Shown piece after piece: positions 1 through 8,949 of a stretch of DNA of 64,000 nt (position 1 is its first letter; the number at the start of each line of letters is the position of its first letter). A program made the position numbers and the translations under genes. Source of the DNA: Collinsella sp. (lineage in GTDB: Bacteria > Actinomycetota > Coriobacteriia > Coriobacteriales > Coriobacteriaceae); the NCBI GenBank assembly GCA_019419545.1, contig DXZT01000030.1, positions 1 through 64,000 of the forward strand. Reading direction: 5' to 3'. The notes under the pieces are model-generated. The model had not been told where the DNA came from, searched no databases, and saw only the letters and a list, made by a program, of their open reading frames with translations.

Positions 1-1046
1 CCTACCTGGTGGACGCCCACTGGTCGCTGGAGCTCAAGAGGACCTACACCTTCGTTAACCTCGCCGACCCCGAGCTCAACATTCAGTGGCCCATCCCGCT
101 CGACCAGGCCACCGTCTCCGACGCCGACCTCAACCACCCGATGCTCGCCGACGTCGTCCCCATGGCGCCCAAGAGGACGCTCGTCACCGGCTGCAACGGC
201 CAGCTGGGCCACGCGGTGCGCGCGCTCGCCGAGGAGCGCGGCGTGGCCAAGGACTTCGACTTCTGCGACATCGACACCTTCGACATGTCCGACCCGGAGG
301 CCTACTCCAAATACGACTGGTCGCTCTACGGCACCGTGATCAACTGCGGCGCCTACACCGCCGTGGACAGGGCGGAGACCCCCGAGGGCCGCGTGACCGC
401 CTGGAAGGCCAACGCGACCGGCCCGGCGCTTCTGGCCCGCACCTGTGCCGGGCACGGGATCACCCTCGTCCACGTGTCCAGCGACTACGTCTTCGACGGC
501 ACCGCCGAGGTCCACACGGAGGACGAGCCGTTCTCCCCGCTGTCCGTCTACGGCCAGACCAAGGCTGCCGGCGACATCGCCGTGGCCGGCTGCCCGCGCC
601 ACTACATCATGCGCTCCAGCTGGGTCATCGGCGAGGGCCACAACTTCGTGAAGACCATGAAGGCGCTCTCCGACCGCGTAGCCGACCCCGAGGACGGGCT
701 CGAGCAGGTGACGGTCGTGGACGACCAGCTAGGCCGCCTGACCTTCACGCGCGACATGGCCGAGGCCATCTTCCACGTGCTGGGGACGCACGCCCCCTAC
801 GGCACCTACGACTGCACCGGCTCCGGCGCCGTGAAGAGCTGGGCGGACATCGCCCGCGCCGTCTTCGAGGCCGCCAACGGCAACGGGGAGAGGGTCGTGC
901 CGGTCAGCACCGCCGACTACTACGCCGGCGCCGCCGGCCCCATCGCCCCGCGCCCGGTCCACTCCGCGCTCGACCTTTCCAGGCTCGAGTCGGTTGGGTT
1001 CCATATGCCCGACTGGGAGGAAGAGCTAAAACTTCATTTTGATTAG
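1..1046 (+). CDS. rmlD: RmlC-RmlD fusion, dTDP-L-rhamnose synthesis (5' partial)
   Basis: The reading frame is already open at the window edge, so the gene is truncated at its 5' end. The first ~50 residues look like the C-terminal tail of dTDP-4-dehydrorhamnose 3,5-epimerase (RmlC), with the INIQWP-type and HPML segments. From about residue 58 a dTDP-4-dehydrorhamnose reductase (RmlD) domain begins: nucleotide-binding TGCNGQLG, the SSDYVFDG motif, and the catalytic YGQTK (YxxxK). Together they would make the last two steps of dTDP-L-rhamnose for surface glycans. The body is very GC-rich, but the last few codons are AT-rich, marking the edge of the following cassette. The fusion is inferred because the true N-terminus lies outside the window. 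Confidence 0.9.
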   Translation, partial: YLVDAHWSLELKRTYTFVNLADPELNIQWPIPLDQATVSDADLNHPMLADVVPMAPKRTLVTGCNGQLGHAVRALAEERGVAKDFDFCDIDTFDMSDPEAYSKYDWSLYGTVINCGAYTAVDRAETPEGRVTAWKANATGPALLARTCAGHGITLVHVSSDYVFDGTAEVHTEDEPFSPLSVYGQTKAAGDIAVAGCPRHYIMRSSWVIGEGHNFVKTMKALSDRVADPEDGLEQVTVVDDQLGRLTFTRDMAEAIFHVLGTHAPYGTYDCTGSGAVKSWADIARAVFEAANGNGERVVPVSTADYYAGAAGPIAPRPVHSALDLSRLESVGFHMPDWEEELKLHFD

Positions 1047-1058
1047 ATGCCTTTAGTA

Positions 1059-1099
1059 CATTGTTTGCATTCTTAAAATCAGTGAGAATGCAAACAATG
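1059..1099. repeat. Perfect 15-bp inverted repeat (possible terminator)
   Basis: The arms at 1059-1073 and 1085-1099 are exact reverse complements around an 11-nt AT-rich loop. The repeat sits 13 bp after the rmlCD stop codon, exactly where composition switches from GC-rich to AT-rich. It could form a stable RNA hairpin and act as a terminator, but no T-run follows on either strand, so it may instead be a protein-binding dyad or a recombination scar. Confidence 0.6.
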
Positions 1100-1157
1100 C
1101 CATGGGCATTTATGCCATTTTGCCAAGTTGCACCAGGAATTTTTTGGATGGTTTTCA

Positions 1158-3038
1158 ATGCATTTTAAACTTGCAAATTTGATTTTTAACGGATCTGATG
1201 CGATGTTGCAGTATCCATTGCTTTGCTATAGGGCAACGGAGGGTCTTGTTATTCCAACTTCGAATGACGCTATTGAAATCATGAAATCGACCAATGTTGA
1301 TTTCACAACATATTTTAATGCGCTATCCATTTATAAGTGGCGAAAATACACTACTGCAAAGGCGTTTTATCTTCATATCGAGTATTGCGGCTCCGCCTTA
1401 ACGCTTCAGCAGACGTATGCAAATAATTATTCTTGGATTCCTTCTACAATTGATGGCTCTGCGGTTAGTTTGCAACGATCCGATGAATGGAGTACGGCTG
1501 AAATCGAACTCTCCCTTTGTGAGGGAGAGATTCTGCACGCTTTTAATATCAGTACTGAAGGCCCTGTTAATATTCGGAATGCGTATTATTATTGCGATTG
1601 TGAAGAACTGGATATTCATCCAGTTGAGCTAGCGCTTGCAACTACTACGTTTAAAAAAGAAGACTATATTGTCCGTAACGTATCTCTTTTACAAAAGAAC
1701 ATTATTGATTCTGATGAAGAGATTGCTGATCATTTCCACGTACACATTATTGATAATGGCCGTTCGCTGAATAGTGCAAACCTGGATTCATCGCGTGTTA
1801 CTGTTCATCCAAATCCTAATGTCGGCGGGTCTGGTGGTTTTGCTCGGGGGATGATTGAGTCACTTGAGCAGAATCCTAAAGCGACTCATGTTCTCCTGAT
1901 GGACGATGATGTCGAGGTTCTTCCCGAGAGTTTTATCCGCACTTTCAACCTGCTCTCTCTTCTCAAAGAAGAATATGCTGAGGCCTTTTTATCGGGTGCT
2001 ATGATGAGCTTGGAAGAGCCCAATTTGCGTACCGAGGATTTAGGGTTCTTTACTGCTAAGGGAACTTTTTCTCCCCTTAAGCCTGCAGGCTATATGACCT
2101 CACTTCATGATGTCGTTGAGACCGAGATATATAAGGCCCCAACTGGCCTTTATGAGGACACTGCCCAACAGTATGCTGGCTGGTGGTATTGCGTTATACC
2201 TACCGCAACGATTGAACGTGAGGGGTTGCCCTTGCCCTTATTTGTTCGTTCTGATGATGCTGAGTATGCGCTTCGTTGCAAACCCAAGTTCATGTCCATG
2301 AATGGTATTTGCGTTTGGCATAATTCCTTTAAGTTTAAGTATAGTGCTGCCGTGGAGCGTTATCAGGTAAGCCGAAATACGCTAATCAGTCAGGCGACAA
2401 CTGGCGCTGCGCCTCTCTCTGATTTTCTTTATGAGATTCGTCGTGAAGTTGAGCTCGACTTGAAGAAATTTAATTACGATGAAGCTGCTCTTGCCGTAAA
2501 AGGTCTTGAAGATTTTTTGAGAGGTCCGGAGTGGATTTCTCATCCTGTCGCTGAATCCCGTTTTATGGCGGCAAATCGTGAAAGGGAACAATTGATTCCC
2601 ATCGAGCAGCTCATCCCTCAGGCACAAGAATTGGGTGTCGACTTGACGCAACTGACTTTTGGCAATTTGAGCCTTGGGGGCGACAGGTCTAGGCTGCAGG
2701 CATTTAAGGATTATCTGACCATTAATGGCCACCGTTTTGTTAACGACTCCGTTAAACGTAACGGTAGGGTTGCTGTTATTGATGCTGCGGGATGGGTTTA
2801 TCCCGCAGGTAAAATCAGGGATGTTGACACGCTTATTGTGGTAGATATGCCTAATAAAAAGGGTGCCATTAGACATATGGATAAGAAGCGATTCAAAGAG
2901 GTTTGGAGTCGTTTTCGTAAAGCCGAGAAGGAATTCAAGCGTAACAAAGATAAGATTTATACCGAATACGCTTCGTATAGAGATGTCTTTACTTCGATCG
3001 ATTTCTGGAAACAGTATTTGAAAGAGGCGTCGGAGTAG
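1158..3038 (+). CDS. GlfT2-like galactofuranosyltransferase, copy 1
   Basis: This is a family-2 glycosyltransferase of the GlfT2 type, which polymerises galactofuranose from UDP-Galf. It is 626 residues, close to mycobacterial GlfT2 (about 637). An N-terminal beta-rich domain precedes a GT-A fold with NPNVGGSGGFARG, the metal-binding MDDDV (D249-D251), a catalytic-type SDD pair (D366-D367) and a WH (H388), all spaced as in GlfT2. The ATG at 1158 was chosen because it aligns with the start of the paralogue at 4358 (MHFKLAN against MQFKLAN); a TTG at 1128 is also in frame. Codon use is AT-rich, unlike the flanking housekeeping genes. The acceptor is unknown. Confidence 0.85.
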   Translation: MHFKLANLIFNGSDAMLQYPLLCYRATEGLVIPTSNDAIEIMKSTNVDFTTYFNALSIYKWRKYTTAKAFYLHIEYCGSALTLQQTYANNYSWIPSTIDGSAVSLQRSDEWSTAEIELSLCEGEILHAFNISTEGPVNIRNAYYYCDCEELDIHPVELALATTTFKKEDYIVRNVSLLQKNIIDSDEEIADHFHVHIIDNGRSLNSANLDSSRVTVHPNPNVGGSGGFARGMIESLEQNPKATHVLLMDDDVEVLPESFIRTFNLLSLLKEEYAEAFLSGAMMSLEEPNLRTEDLGFFTAKGTFSPLKPAGYMTSLHDVVETEIYKAPTGLYEDTAQQYAGWWYCVIPTATIEREGLPLPLFVRSDDAEYALRCKPKFMSMNGICVWHNSFKFKYSAAVERYQVSRNTLISQATTGAAPLSDFLYEIRREVELDLKKFNYDEAALAVKGLEDFLRGPEWISHPVAESRFMAANREREQLIPIEQLIPQAQELGVDLTQLTFGNLSLGGDRSRLQAFKDYLTINGHRFVNDSVKRNGRVAVIDAAGWVYPAGKIRDVDTLIVVDMPNKKGAIRHMDKKRFKEVWSRFRKAEKEFKRNKDKIYTEYASYRDVFTSIDFWKQYLKEASE

Positions 3039-3046
3039 TCTTCATG

Positions 3047-3082
3047 TGAGTGGGTTTCAAGGTGGGACCCACTCATTCTTTT
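3047..3082 (+). terminator. Intrinsic terminator after GlfT2-like copy 1
   Basis: A 9-bp perfect stem (3047-3055 with 3067-3075) around an 11-nt loop is followed by TTCTTTT. It lies 9 bp after the stop codon, so the downstream licD-like gene may need its own promoter or readthrough. Confidence 0.7.
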
Positions 3083-3137
3083 GTATCATATGAGTAATTG
3101 TGCTTCGTTCATTGTTTGTCGTTGCGAAGGTTAAGCC

Positions 3138-4325
3138 ATGTCCTTGCTTTCTACTATTAAAAAGATCCTCCCTGGCTCATCCCGATCGTTGCATGCTATG
3201 CATGAGGATATGGACCGTCGTTTTGACGAGGTTTTCGCCCGTATTGAGCAGGCCGATAACGGTATCAATATGAATATCAATTACAAATTCGATACTCGGC
3301 TATTTCCAGAAATTGAATTGCTCAAGCAACGCCAACAAAGTCTGTCAGAACAAATGAGGCTTCGCTTTGAATTGTTAGCGCGACGTGCGTACCCCGATCT
3401 CACCCCTTTTGAGCTCCGTTGCAAAATCTTTGATGCATTACCCGACGCCGAGGGTGATATTCGATTGATGCAGCAGGCAAACGCGGCCTTGATGAGTAAG
3501 CTAGACGCGATTTGTGTTGCCAATAATATTCAATACTGGCTTTCTTATGGTTCTCTTGTTGGCACCTTGTCTCGATCGGGTTTTATTCCTTGGGACGACG
3601 ATATTGATATCTGCATGCTTAGGTCCGATGTGGATAAGCTCACTGCCGCTTTAATAGACGACCCTGAATATCAAATCACCCTCGTATATGACTGGTTTGT
3701 AAAGTGTCGTCAAGTTCGCTTTTGTTCAACTAATTCGCTTATACCTTGTTTTGTGGACATTTCGATTTACGACCGGGCGGCCGAGAATTCCAAGCGCGCG
3801 AACGATCAACTTAGGCAACTCAGAATTGAGCTTATGGATTTCTTTGACAAAAATGAACGTGAGTTTAGTTTTTGGAAAGATAATCCTTGGATGGTTCATC
3901 CACACAGTGGGCTTAGCGTGCAGTGCGGAGATGTTGACTTGGAAGCTCAGAGAACAGTTGTTTCTTCTGCGGAGATTGATCTTGTCCAGAGCGTATTCGA
4001 TTCGTTTAATGAAAAGGCTCATGATCTAGGTTTGTTAACCGATGAGTCTCGTGGTGATTTTGCATACGCGATTGATAACGTTTTTGATGCCCCTAAACGT
4101 AAAATAATTTGGGACCGCAACGATATCCTTCCCGTAAGAAAGCATCCGTTTGACAGCTTCTCTTTTTTGGTTCCCGCGAAAGCGGAAAAGGTCGCTGATG
4201 ATTGCTATCCTGGATGGCCTTACATGCCAATGGACATCTGTGGGCATGATCATTTTGCAAAGGATGTTTTGTCTGATCCCGATGTTCGCTCCGCGATGGC
4301 AAAGTTTGTCGACGAATGTAATTAG
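3138..4325 (+). CDS. LicD-family phosphotransferase/nucleotidyltransferase-like protein
   Basis: A 395-residue cytosolic protein. Residues ~115-170 carry the LicD signature: a YWLSYGSLVGTLSRSGFIPW stretch followed directly by DDDID (D153-D155). LicD-type enzymes attach phosphocholine or related phospho-groups to surface sugars, and the fold belongs to the nucleotidyltransferase superfamily. The N-terminal ~100 residues are charged and probably helical. The ATG at 3138 follows GAAGG at 3126-3130. The gene is sandwiched between the two GlfT2-like genes and shares their AT-rich composition, so it probably decorates the galactan. The substrate cannot be read from the sequence; no choline-activation gene is in the window. 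Confidence 0.82.
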   Translation: MSLLSTIKKILPGSSRSLHAMHEDMDRRFDEVFARIEQADNGINMNINYKFDTRLFPEIELLKQRQQSLSEQMRLRFELLARRAYPDLTPFELRCKIFDALPDAEGDIRLMQQANAALMSKLDAICVANNIQYWLSYGSLVGTLSRSGFIPWDDDIDICMLRSDVDKLTAALIDDPEYQITLVYDWFVKCRQVRFCSTNSLIPCFVDISIYDRAAENSKRANDQLRQLRIELMDFFDKNEREFSFWKDNPWMVHPHSGLSVQCGDVDLEAQRTVVSSAEIDLVQSVFDSFNEKAHDLGLLTDESRGDFAYAIDNVFDAPKRKIIWDRNDILPVRKHPFDSFSFLVPAKAEKVADDCYPGWPYMPMDICGHDHFAKDVLSDPDVRSAMAKFVDECN

Positions 4326-4357
4326 TAGTTACAACGGCTTTGATTAAGGTATTTAAA

Positions 4358-6199
4358 ATGCAGTTTAAACTTGCGAATGTTGTACTTAAAGTTGAAAAGC
4401 ATGCAAAGGATTTTCCCGAACTCTACTATCGCGTGCTCTCCGGTGGTGCTTCGTATGATGACGATATACATTCACTTCATGTCAATGGACACGTTGACTT
4501 TCTGACGTATGTGAATGGCCTATCTGCTGGCAAATGGCATCAGTATGCGTCTGTTGGCGGCGTCGTCTTGCATATGGCTTTATTTGGCAGGGGCCGGGTT
4601 GTCGTTCATGGAGTGAGATCTAGCGAGCTGAATCCTGTCGAGCTTAAATCGAATCCTTTTGATGGCAATGAAATTGATCCTTGCGTTCTCGATATTGATA
4701 TCGATACAACCGGCTACGACTTGATCGGTTTTAGGATTGAGAGTGATGAGGGCTATTCCGTAGACCTCTTGAACGCCTCTTATCTGACTGATGTTCCTGA
4801 GGATTCAATTAACCAGATCAATCTTGCTCTTTCTACTACTACATTTAAGAATGAGCAGTACATTCTTCCGAATATTGAACTCGTTAAAGCGGGCATCTCC
4901 AAAGAGGACGGTCCGATTCGCGACCACTTCCACATGTTTGTCGTCGACAATGGACAGACGCTCGATTCTGCATCACTTTCCGATGAGCTAGTCACCGTGC
5001 TCCCGAATCCCAATACGGGCGGTTCGGGAGGATTCGCACGTGGAATGATGGCGGCTACTGAAACTCCTGATCAGTACACTCACATCATTTTGATGGATGA
5101 CGATGTCTCTATTATGCCCGAGAGTTTGATCCGCACGTTCAATCTCCTCTCTCTTGCTAAAGGCAAGTATAAGGATGCCTTTATTAACGGCGCCATGCTC
5201 TCAATGGAGGACCCTACTCGTCAGTTCGAGGATGTCTCGTATGTGGCGACCACTGGTGCCTATCGTCGCGTAAAAGAGGACTTGAATGTTGGCAAGCTGT
5301 CCGACATCCTCGAAAATGAACGCACGAACGTTGAAGTTGATCAGGCCTATGGGGCTTGGTGGTATAGCTGCATTCCGGTGAAGGCTATCGAAAAGAACGG
5401 CCTTCCCATGCCTTTCTTTATCCGCTGCGACGACGTTGAGTTTGGCATGCGCAATAAGCCTGTCTACATGACCATGAATTGCATTTGCGTGTGGCATGCA
5501 AGCTTTGAGGGGCGTTTCCGCGCTTCGGTTGACTGCTACCAGTACTTCCGCAACTTCTTTGCCATGATTTCACTCGATGATTGTGCTGATGAGAAAATGT
5601 TTGTCCTTCGTATTCAGCGAGGGGTACGTCAGAACTTGCGCGATATGGATTATCAGGCTGCTGAGTTTATCCTTGATGGCTTTGAGGACTATCTGCGCGG
5701 CCCTGAGTATCTCCAGAAGCTTGATGGCGCCGCGACGATGATTGGTAAGGGTAAGTTAAACGAAAAGCTGATTCCTGTTTCCGAAATGGATCCAGAGCTT
5801 CTTCGCAAGGCTGGGGTTACGGAGCAAGTGCTCGCTAATGTTAATCTGGAATTCCATCCTTCGAAATTTATGAAGTATTGGAGATCTATTCCTTACGACA
5901 AACACTATCTTCCCGATGCGCTGTTGCGCGGAAAGCCCGGCTATGCAGTTAAGAATGGCAGCTGTACGCTTGAAGGCAATTCGACGCGTTGCAAGACGCT
6001 GGTATTTCTTGATCCGACCCGCGAGAAGGGGTCGGTCCGCACGATGGATCGGGCGCGGTTCAAGAGTATTCGCCGCCGAGAGCACGAACTGATGGCGCGC
6101 TATCGTAAAGAGGGCAAGAGCGTCAGGGGGGCATGGAAAGATGCCATGCCGTACATGACTTCGCGAGAGTTTTGGGAACAGTATTTAGGTCTGAAATAA
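4358..6199 (+). CDS. GlfT2-like galactofuranosyltransferase, copy 2
   Basis: A 613-residue paralogue of the gene at 1158, similar along its whole length. Conserved blocks include LALSTTTFKNEQYI, NPNTGGSGGFARGM, MDDDV (D247-D249), CDDVEF (D358-D359) and VWHASF (H380). It probably adds UDP-Galf-derived residues to a growing surface galactan, perhaps with a different linkage or acceptor from copy 1. The ATG at 4358 was preferred over an in-frame TTG at 4340 because it matches the paralogue start and has AAGG just upstream. The last codons overlap the bidirectional terminator at 6195-6235. Confidence 0.85.
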   Translation: MQFKLANVVLKVEKHAKDFPELYYRVLSGGASYDDDIHSLHVNGHVDFLTYVNGLSAGKWHQYASVGGVVLHMALFGRGRVVVHGVRSSELNPVELKSNPFDGNEIDPCVLDIDIDTTGYDLIGFRIESDEGYSVDLLNASYLTDVPEDSINQINLALSTTTFKNEQYILPNIELVKAGISKEDGPIRDHFHMFVVDNGQTLDSASLSDELVTVLPNPNTGGSGGFARGMMAATETPDQYTHIILMDDDVSIMPESLIRTFNLLSLAKGKYKDAFINGAMLSMEDPTRQFEDVSYVATTGAYRRVKEDLNVGKLSDILENERTNVEVDQAYGAWWYSCIPVKAIEKNGLPMPFFIRCDDVEFGMRNKPVYMTMNCICVWHASFEGRFRASVDCYQYFRNFFAMISLDDCADEKMFVLRIQRGVRQNLRDMDYQAAEFILDGFEDYLRGPEYLQKLDGAATMIGKGKLNEKLIPVSEMDPELLRKAGVTEQVLANVNLEFHPSKFMKYWRSIPYDKHYLPDALLRGKPGYAVKNGSCTLEGNSTRCKTLVFLDPTREKGSVRTMDRARFKSIRRREHELMARYRKEGKSVRGAWKDAMPYMTSREFWEQYLGLK

Positions 6200-6235
6200 G
6201 AAGAGGTCCGGATTAAGTCCGGACCTCTTCTTATT
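6195..6235. terminator. Bidirectional terminator between converging genes
   Basis: An exact 18-bp inverted repeat (6195-6212 and 6218-6235) with a 5-nt loop is flanked by A-rich and T-rich ends on both strands. The stop codon of the plus gene (6197-6199) is in the left arm and the stop codon of the minus gene (6231-6233) is in the right arm, so the structure serves both genes. Confidence 0.9.
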
Positions 6236-7160
6236 TTGAATAGGTTTTATAGGCTTGTAACTCCCATTGTTTTCTTTCGACTTTTGCAACTGAGTCGAGG
6301 ATTAGTCCCGTTGCTAGGCTCAACCCACACAGGAACATGAATGAGGCCGCAAGTATGGCCGTGGGGAAGCGGGGGACTAAGCCGGTTTGGAAGTACTCCA
6401 CAACAATTGGAATTCCGAGGGCAAGGCCTATGATGGCGAAGATGAGCGCTATAAGAGTAAAGAACTTGAGCGGACGATAGTCTTTAAAGAGCGTTCCAAT
6501 CATTGCGATGACCTTGATGCCGTCGCTAACGGTGTTGAGCTTGGACTCGGAGCCTGCGGGCCGATCGCGATACTCCACCGGCACGTCTTTAATTCGCCAG
6601 CGGTGATCGACAGCGTGGATGGAGAGCTCGGTCTCAATCTGGAAGCCCTCGCTCAAAACGGGGAAGGTCTTGACGAAGGGTCTGCTCATGGCTCGGTAGC
6701 CGGTCATCACGTCGTCAAAGCTGTAGCCGTAAATCCACTTGATCATGGCGCGAACAAGATTGTTGCCAAAGCCGTGGAAGGCCCTCTTGTTCTCTTCGGC
6801 ATAGGTGCCGTTTGACAGGCGATCGCCAACGGTCATATCGGCTTCGCCGTTAAGGATGGGCTCGCAAAGCGCCTTTGCCGCCTCGGCGGGGTAAGTGTCG
6901 TCTCCATCAACCATTAGATAGCATTCGGCGTCGACATCACGGAACATTTGGCGGCACACGTTGCCTTTGCCCTGTCTGGGCTCGTGGCGCACCGTGGCAC
7001 CGTGCTGCTTGGCGATTTGCGAAGTGCCATCAGACGAGTTGTTGTCATATACAAAGACGGTTGCACCGGGTAACTCTCGATGAAAATCGTCGACAACTTT
7101 GCCAATCGTCAGCGCTTCGTTGTAGCAGGGGATTATGACGACGGTATTCGAATAGTCCAT
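6231..7160 (-). CDS. Membrane-anchored family-2 glycosyltransferase (DPM1/GtrB-like)
   Basis: A 309-residue GT-A glycosyltransferase: VIIPCYNEALTIG at the N-terminus, YDNNSSDGT, and the metal-binding DGDDTYP near residue 95. The C-terminal ~80 residues contain two hydrophobic helices, as in polyprenyl-phosphate mannose/glucose synthases (GtrB, DPM1). It probably transfers a sugar from a nucleotide donor to undecaprenyl phosphate, supplying a lipid-linked sugar for the neighbouring glycan. An AAAGGAGG Shine-Dalgarno sits just upstream of the ATG at 7160. It converges on the GlfT2-like gene and diverges from the ABC exporter. The sugar specificity is not readable. Confidence 0.87.
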   Translation of the reverse strand: MDYSNTVVIIPCYNEALTIGKVVDDFHRELPGATVFVYDNNSSDGTSQIAKQHGATVRHEPRQGKGNVCRQMFRDVDAECYLMVDGDDTYPAEAAKALCEPILNGEADMTVGDRLSNGTYAEENKRAFHGFGNNLVRAMIKWIYGYSFDDVMTGYRAMSRPFVKTFPVLSEGFQIETELSIHAVDHRWRIKDVPVEYRDRPAGSESKLNTVSDGIKVIAMIGTLFKDYRPLKFFTLIALIFAIIGLALGIPIVVEYFQTGLVPRFPTAILAASFMFLCGLSLATGLILDSVAKVERKQWELQAYKTYSK

Positions 7161-7193
7161 GTAGGACCTCCTTTAATGAATCAACGGGTCGAA

Positions 7194-7222
7194 AGTATAC
7201 CTATCGTCTGCCCCTTTGATTA
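7194..7222 (-). promoter_or_regulatory. Candidate promoter for the GT2 gene
   Basis: On the minus strand a TATACT -10 (plus 7194-7199) lies 17 nt from a poor -35-like TAATCA (7217-7222). It is well placed 34-39 bp upstream of the ATG at 7160. The weak -35 keeps confidence low. A second TATACT, for the divergent exporter, occurs on the plus strand at 7279-7284 without a clear -35. Confidence 0.4.
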
Positions 7223-7321
7223 GATATGGGTTAGTTCTCCAGATTTGTTGCGGTGAGTTATCGTCAACGTGGGAGGGCTATACTTTCCACTGTTATGTTT
7301 TACGAGACAAGGAGATGGTCC

Positions 7322-8167
7322 GTGGCTGACAACGTAGAGAGTCAGAAAGCGGTGGCTAAACCGGCCTCTCACGCTAAAAATGATTTTGAAAAGGACAAGT
7401 TCATTCTTAAGCAGCTTGTCACCAAAGATTTTAAGATTAAATATCGTCGCAGTGTTCTGGGTGTGGCATGGTCCGTGCTTAACCCGCTGCTGATGATGAT
7501 TGTTATGTCGATCGTGTTTTCGACAATCTTCGCGCAAGGTCGCAATGGTTCTATTACGCCCGAAATGTATCCGCTTTACTTGATCGTCGGTAACGTGACG
7601 TTCTCTGTCATGTCCGAGTCGACGAACCAAGCGCTTATGTCCATCATTTGGGCTTCCTCTCTGCTTAAGAAGGTTAAGGTGCACCGTTGGGTCTTTCCGG
7701 TGCAGAAGGTGCTGTTCTCGCTCGTTAACTTCGCCTTCTCTTTGGTTGCCGTCGCCTTGGTTATGCTTTGGTTCCACGTGCTTCCCACCTGGCATTTAAT
7801 TCTGCTGCCGGTTTGCTTGCTCCTGCTCATGTGTTTCTGCATGGGCTTGGGCATGATGCTGTCTGCGCTGGCGGTTTTTTTCCGCGATGTTATGCACCTG
7901 TGGACCGTTGTTATCACGGCCTGGATGTATCTGACGCCGATTTTCTGGACAACCGACTTCATTAGCCAAATGGCACATTGGATCCAGGTCCTTGTGGTTG
8001 TGAATCCCATGTACAACTACCTCCAGTTTATGCGTGATATCTTCCTGTTTAATACCGTGCCTTCTGCGCTTACCTTTGGGCTGTGTGTTGTTTGGGCTAT
8101 TCTTGCTCTTGCTATTGGTTACGCCGTCTTTCACAAGACCGAGCACAAGTTTATCCTCTACATCTAA
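7322..8167 (+). CDS. ABC-2 type polysaccharide export permease (Wzm/TagG-like)
   Basis: A 281-residue inner-membrane protein with about six hydrophobic helices and the ABC2 permease hallmarks: FKIKYRRSVLGVAWSVLNPLL at the N-terminus and NPMYNYLQFMRDI near the C-terminus. It forms the channel of an ABC exporter for lipid-linked glycan with the ATPase encoded next. The GTG at 7322 has AAGGAG at 7309-7314 with 7-nt spacing and gives the usual N-terminus; an in-frame upstream GTG at 7253 lacks such a site. Its stop is 12 nt from the ATPase start, indicating co-translation. Confidence 0.92.
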   Translation: MADNVESQKAVAKPASHAKNDFEKDKFILKQLVTKDFKIKYRRSVLGVAWSVLNPLLMMIVMSIVFSTIFAQGRNGSITPEMYPLYLIVGNVTFSVMSESTNQALMSIIWASSLLKKVKVHRWVFPVQKVLFSLVNFAFSLVAVALVMLWFHVLPTWHLILLPVCLLLLMCFCMGLGMMLSALAVFFRDVMHLWTVVITAWMYLTPIFWTTDFISQMAHWIQVLVVVNPMYNYLQFMRDIFLFNTVPSALTFGLCVVWAILALAIGYAVFHKTEHKFILYI

Positions 8168-8179
8168 GGAGTGCTGCTC

Positions 8180-8947
8180 ATGACTGAATCTGCTATTGAT
8201 TACAGCAAGCAGCCCCTTGCTGTTGAGGTCAAAGACGTCACCATGATCTTTAACATGGCGTCCGAGTCGCTTACGAACCTCAAAGAGTATTTTATTAAGC
8301 TCGCGAAGCATGAGCTGTTCTTTGAGGAATTCCGTGCGCTTAAGCACATTTCATTTGATGTGCATCGTGGCGAGGTCGTTGGCCTTGTTGGTACTAACGG
8401 TTCCGGCAAGTCTACGATGCTCAAGATCATCGCTGGCGTTTTGGAGCCCAGCGAAGGTGAGGTTAAGGTTCACGGCAATATTGCGCCGCTGATTGAGCTT
8501 GGTGCTGGCTTTGACCCGGAGCTTACGGCTCGTGAGAACATCTATCTGAACGGTGCGCTGCTTGGCTATACCAAGGAGTTTATCGACGCTAGTTTTGACG
8601 AGATTATTGAGTTCGCCGAGCTTAAAGACTTCGTTGACATGCCCTTGAAGAACTTCTCGTCGGGTATGGTCGCGCGTATCGCCTTTGCTATCGCTACGAT
8701 TACCGAGCCCGATATTCTCATCGTCGATGAGACGCTTTCTGTTGGCGATGTCTTTTTCCAGCAGAAATGCGAGCGCCGTATTCAGCACTTTATTGAGAGT
8801 GGCGACGTCACGGTCTTGTTCGTTTCTCACTCCATGGAGCAGGTTGAGCGTATTTGCCAGCGTGCTGTGTGGATCGAGAAGGGTGATCTGCGCATGGATG
8901 GTCCCGTGGACGAGGTCTGCAAGGCGTACCACGATCAGTTCAAGTAG
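8180..8947 (+). CDS. ABC transporter ATPase for polysaccharide export (Wzt/TagH-like, short form)
   Basis: A 255-residue ATPase. Walker A is GTNGSGKST, the signature is FSSGM, Walker B is ILIVDE and the H-loop is FVSHS. The N-terminal FKEYFIKLAKHELFF-type region is typical of polysaccharide-export ATPases. It ends after the nucleotide-binding domain and lacks the C-terminal glycan-binding domain of long Wzt proteins, so it should export a glycan without reading its terminus. The ATG at 8180 has AAGGAG at 8166-8171; a GTG at 8171 overlaps that ribosome site and is unlikely. It pairs with the permease at 7322. Confidence 0.93.
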   Translation: MTESAIDYSKQPLAVEVKDVTMIFNMASESLTNLKEYFIKLAKHELFFEEFRALKHISFDVHRGEVVGLVGTNGSGKSTMLKIIAGVLEPSEGEVKVHGNIAPLIELGAGFDPELTARENIYLNGALLGYTKEFIDASFDEIIEFAELKDFVDMPLKNFSSGMVARIAFAIATITEPDILIVDETLSVGDVFFQQKCERRIQHFIESGDVTVLFVSHSMEQVERICQRAVWIEKGDLRMDGPVDEVCKAYHDQFK

Positions 8948-8949
8948 GT

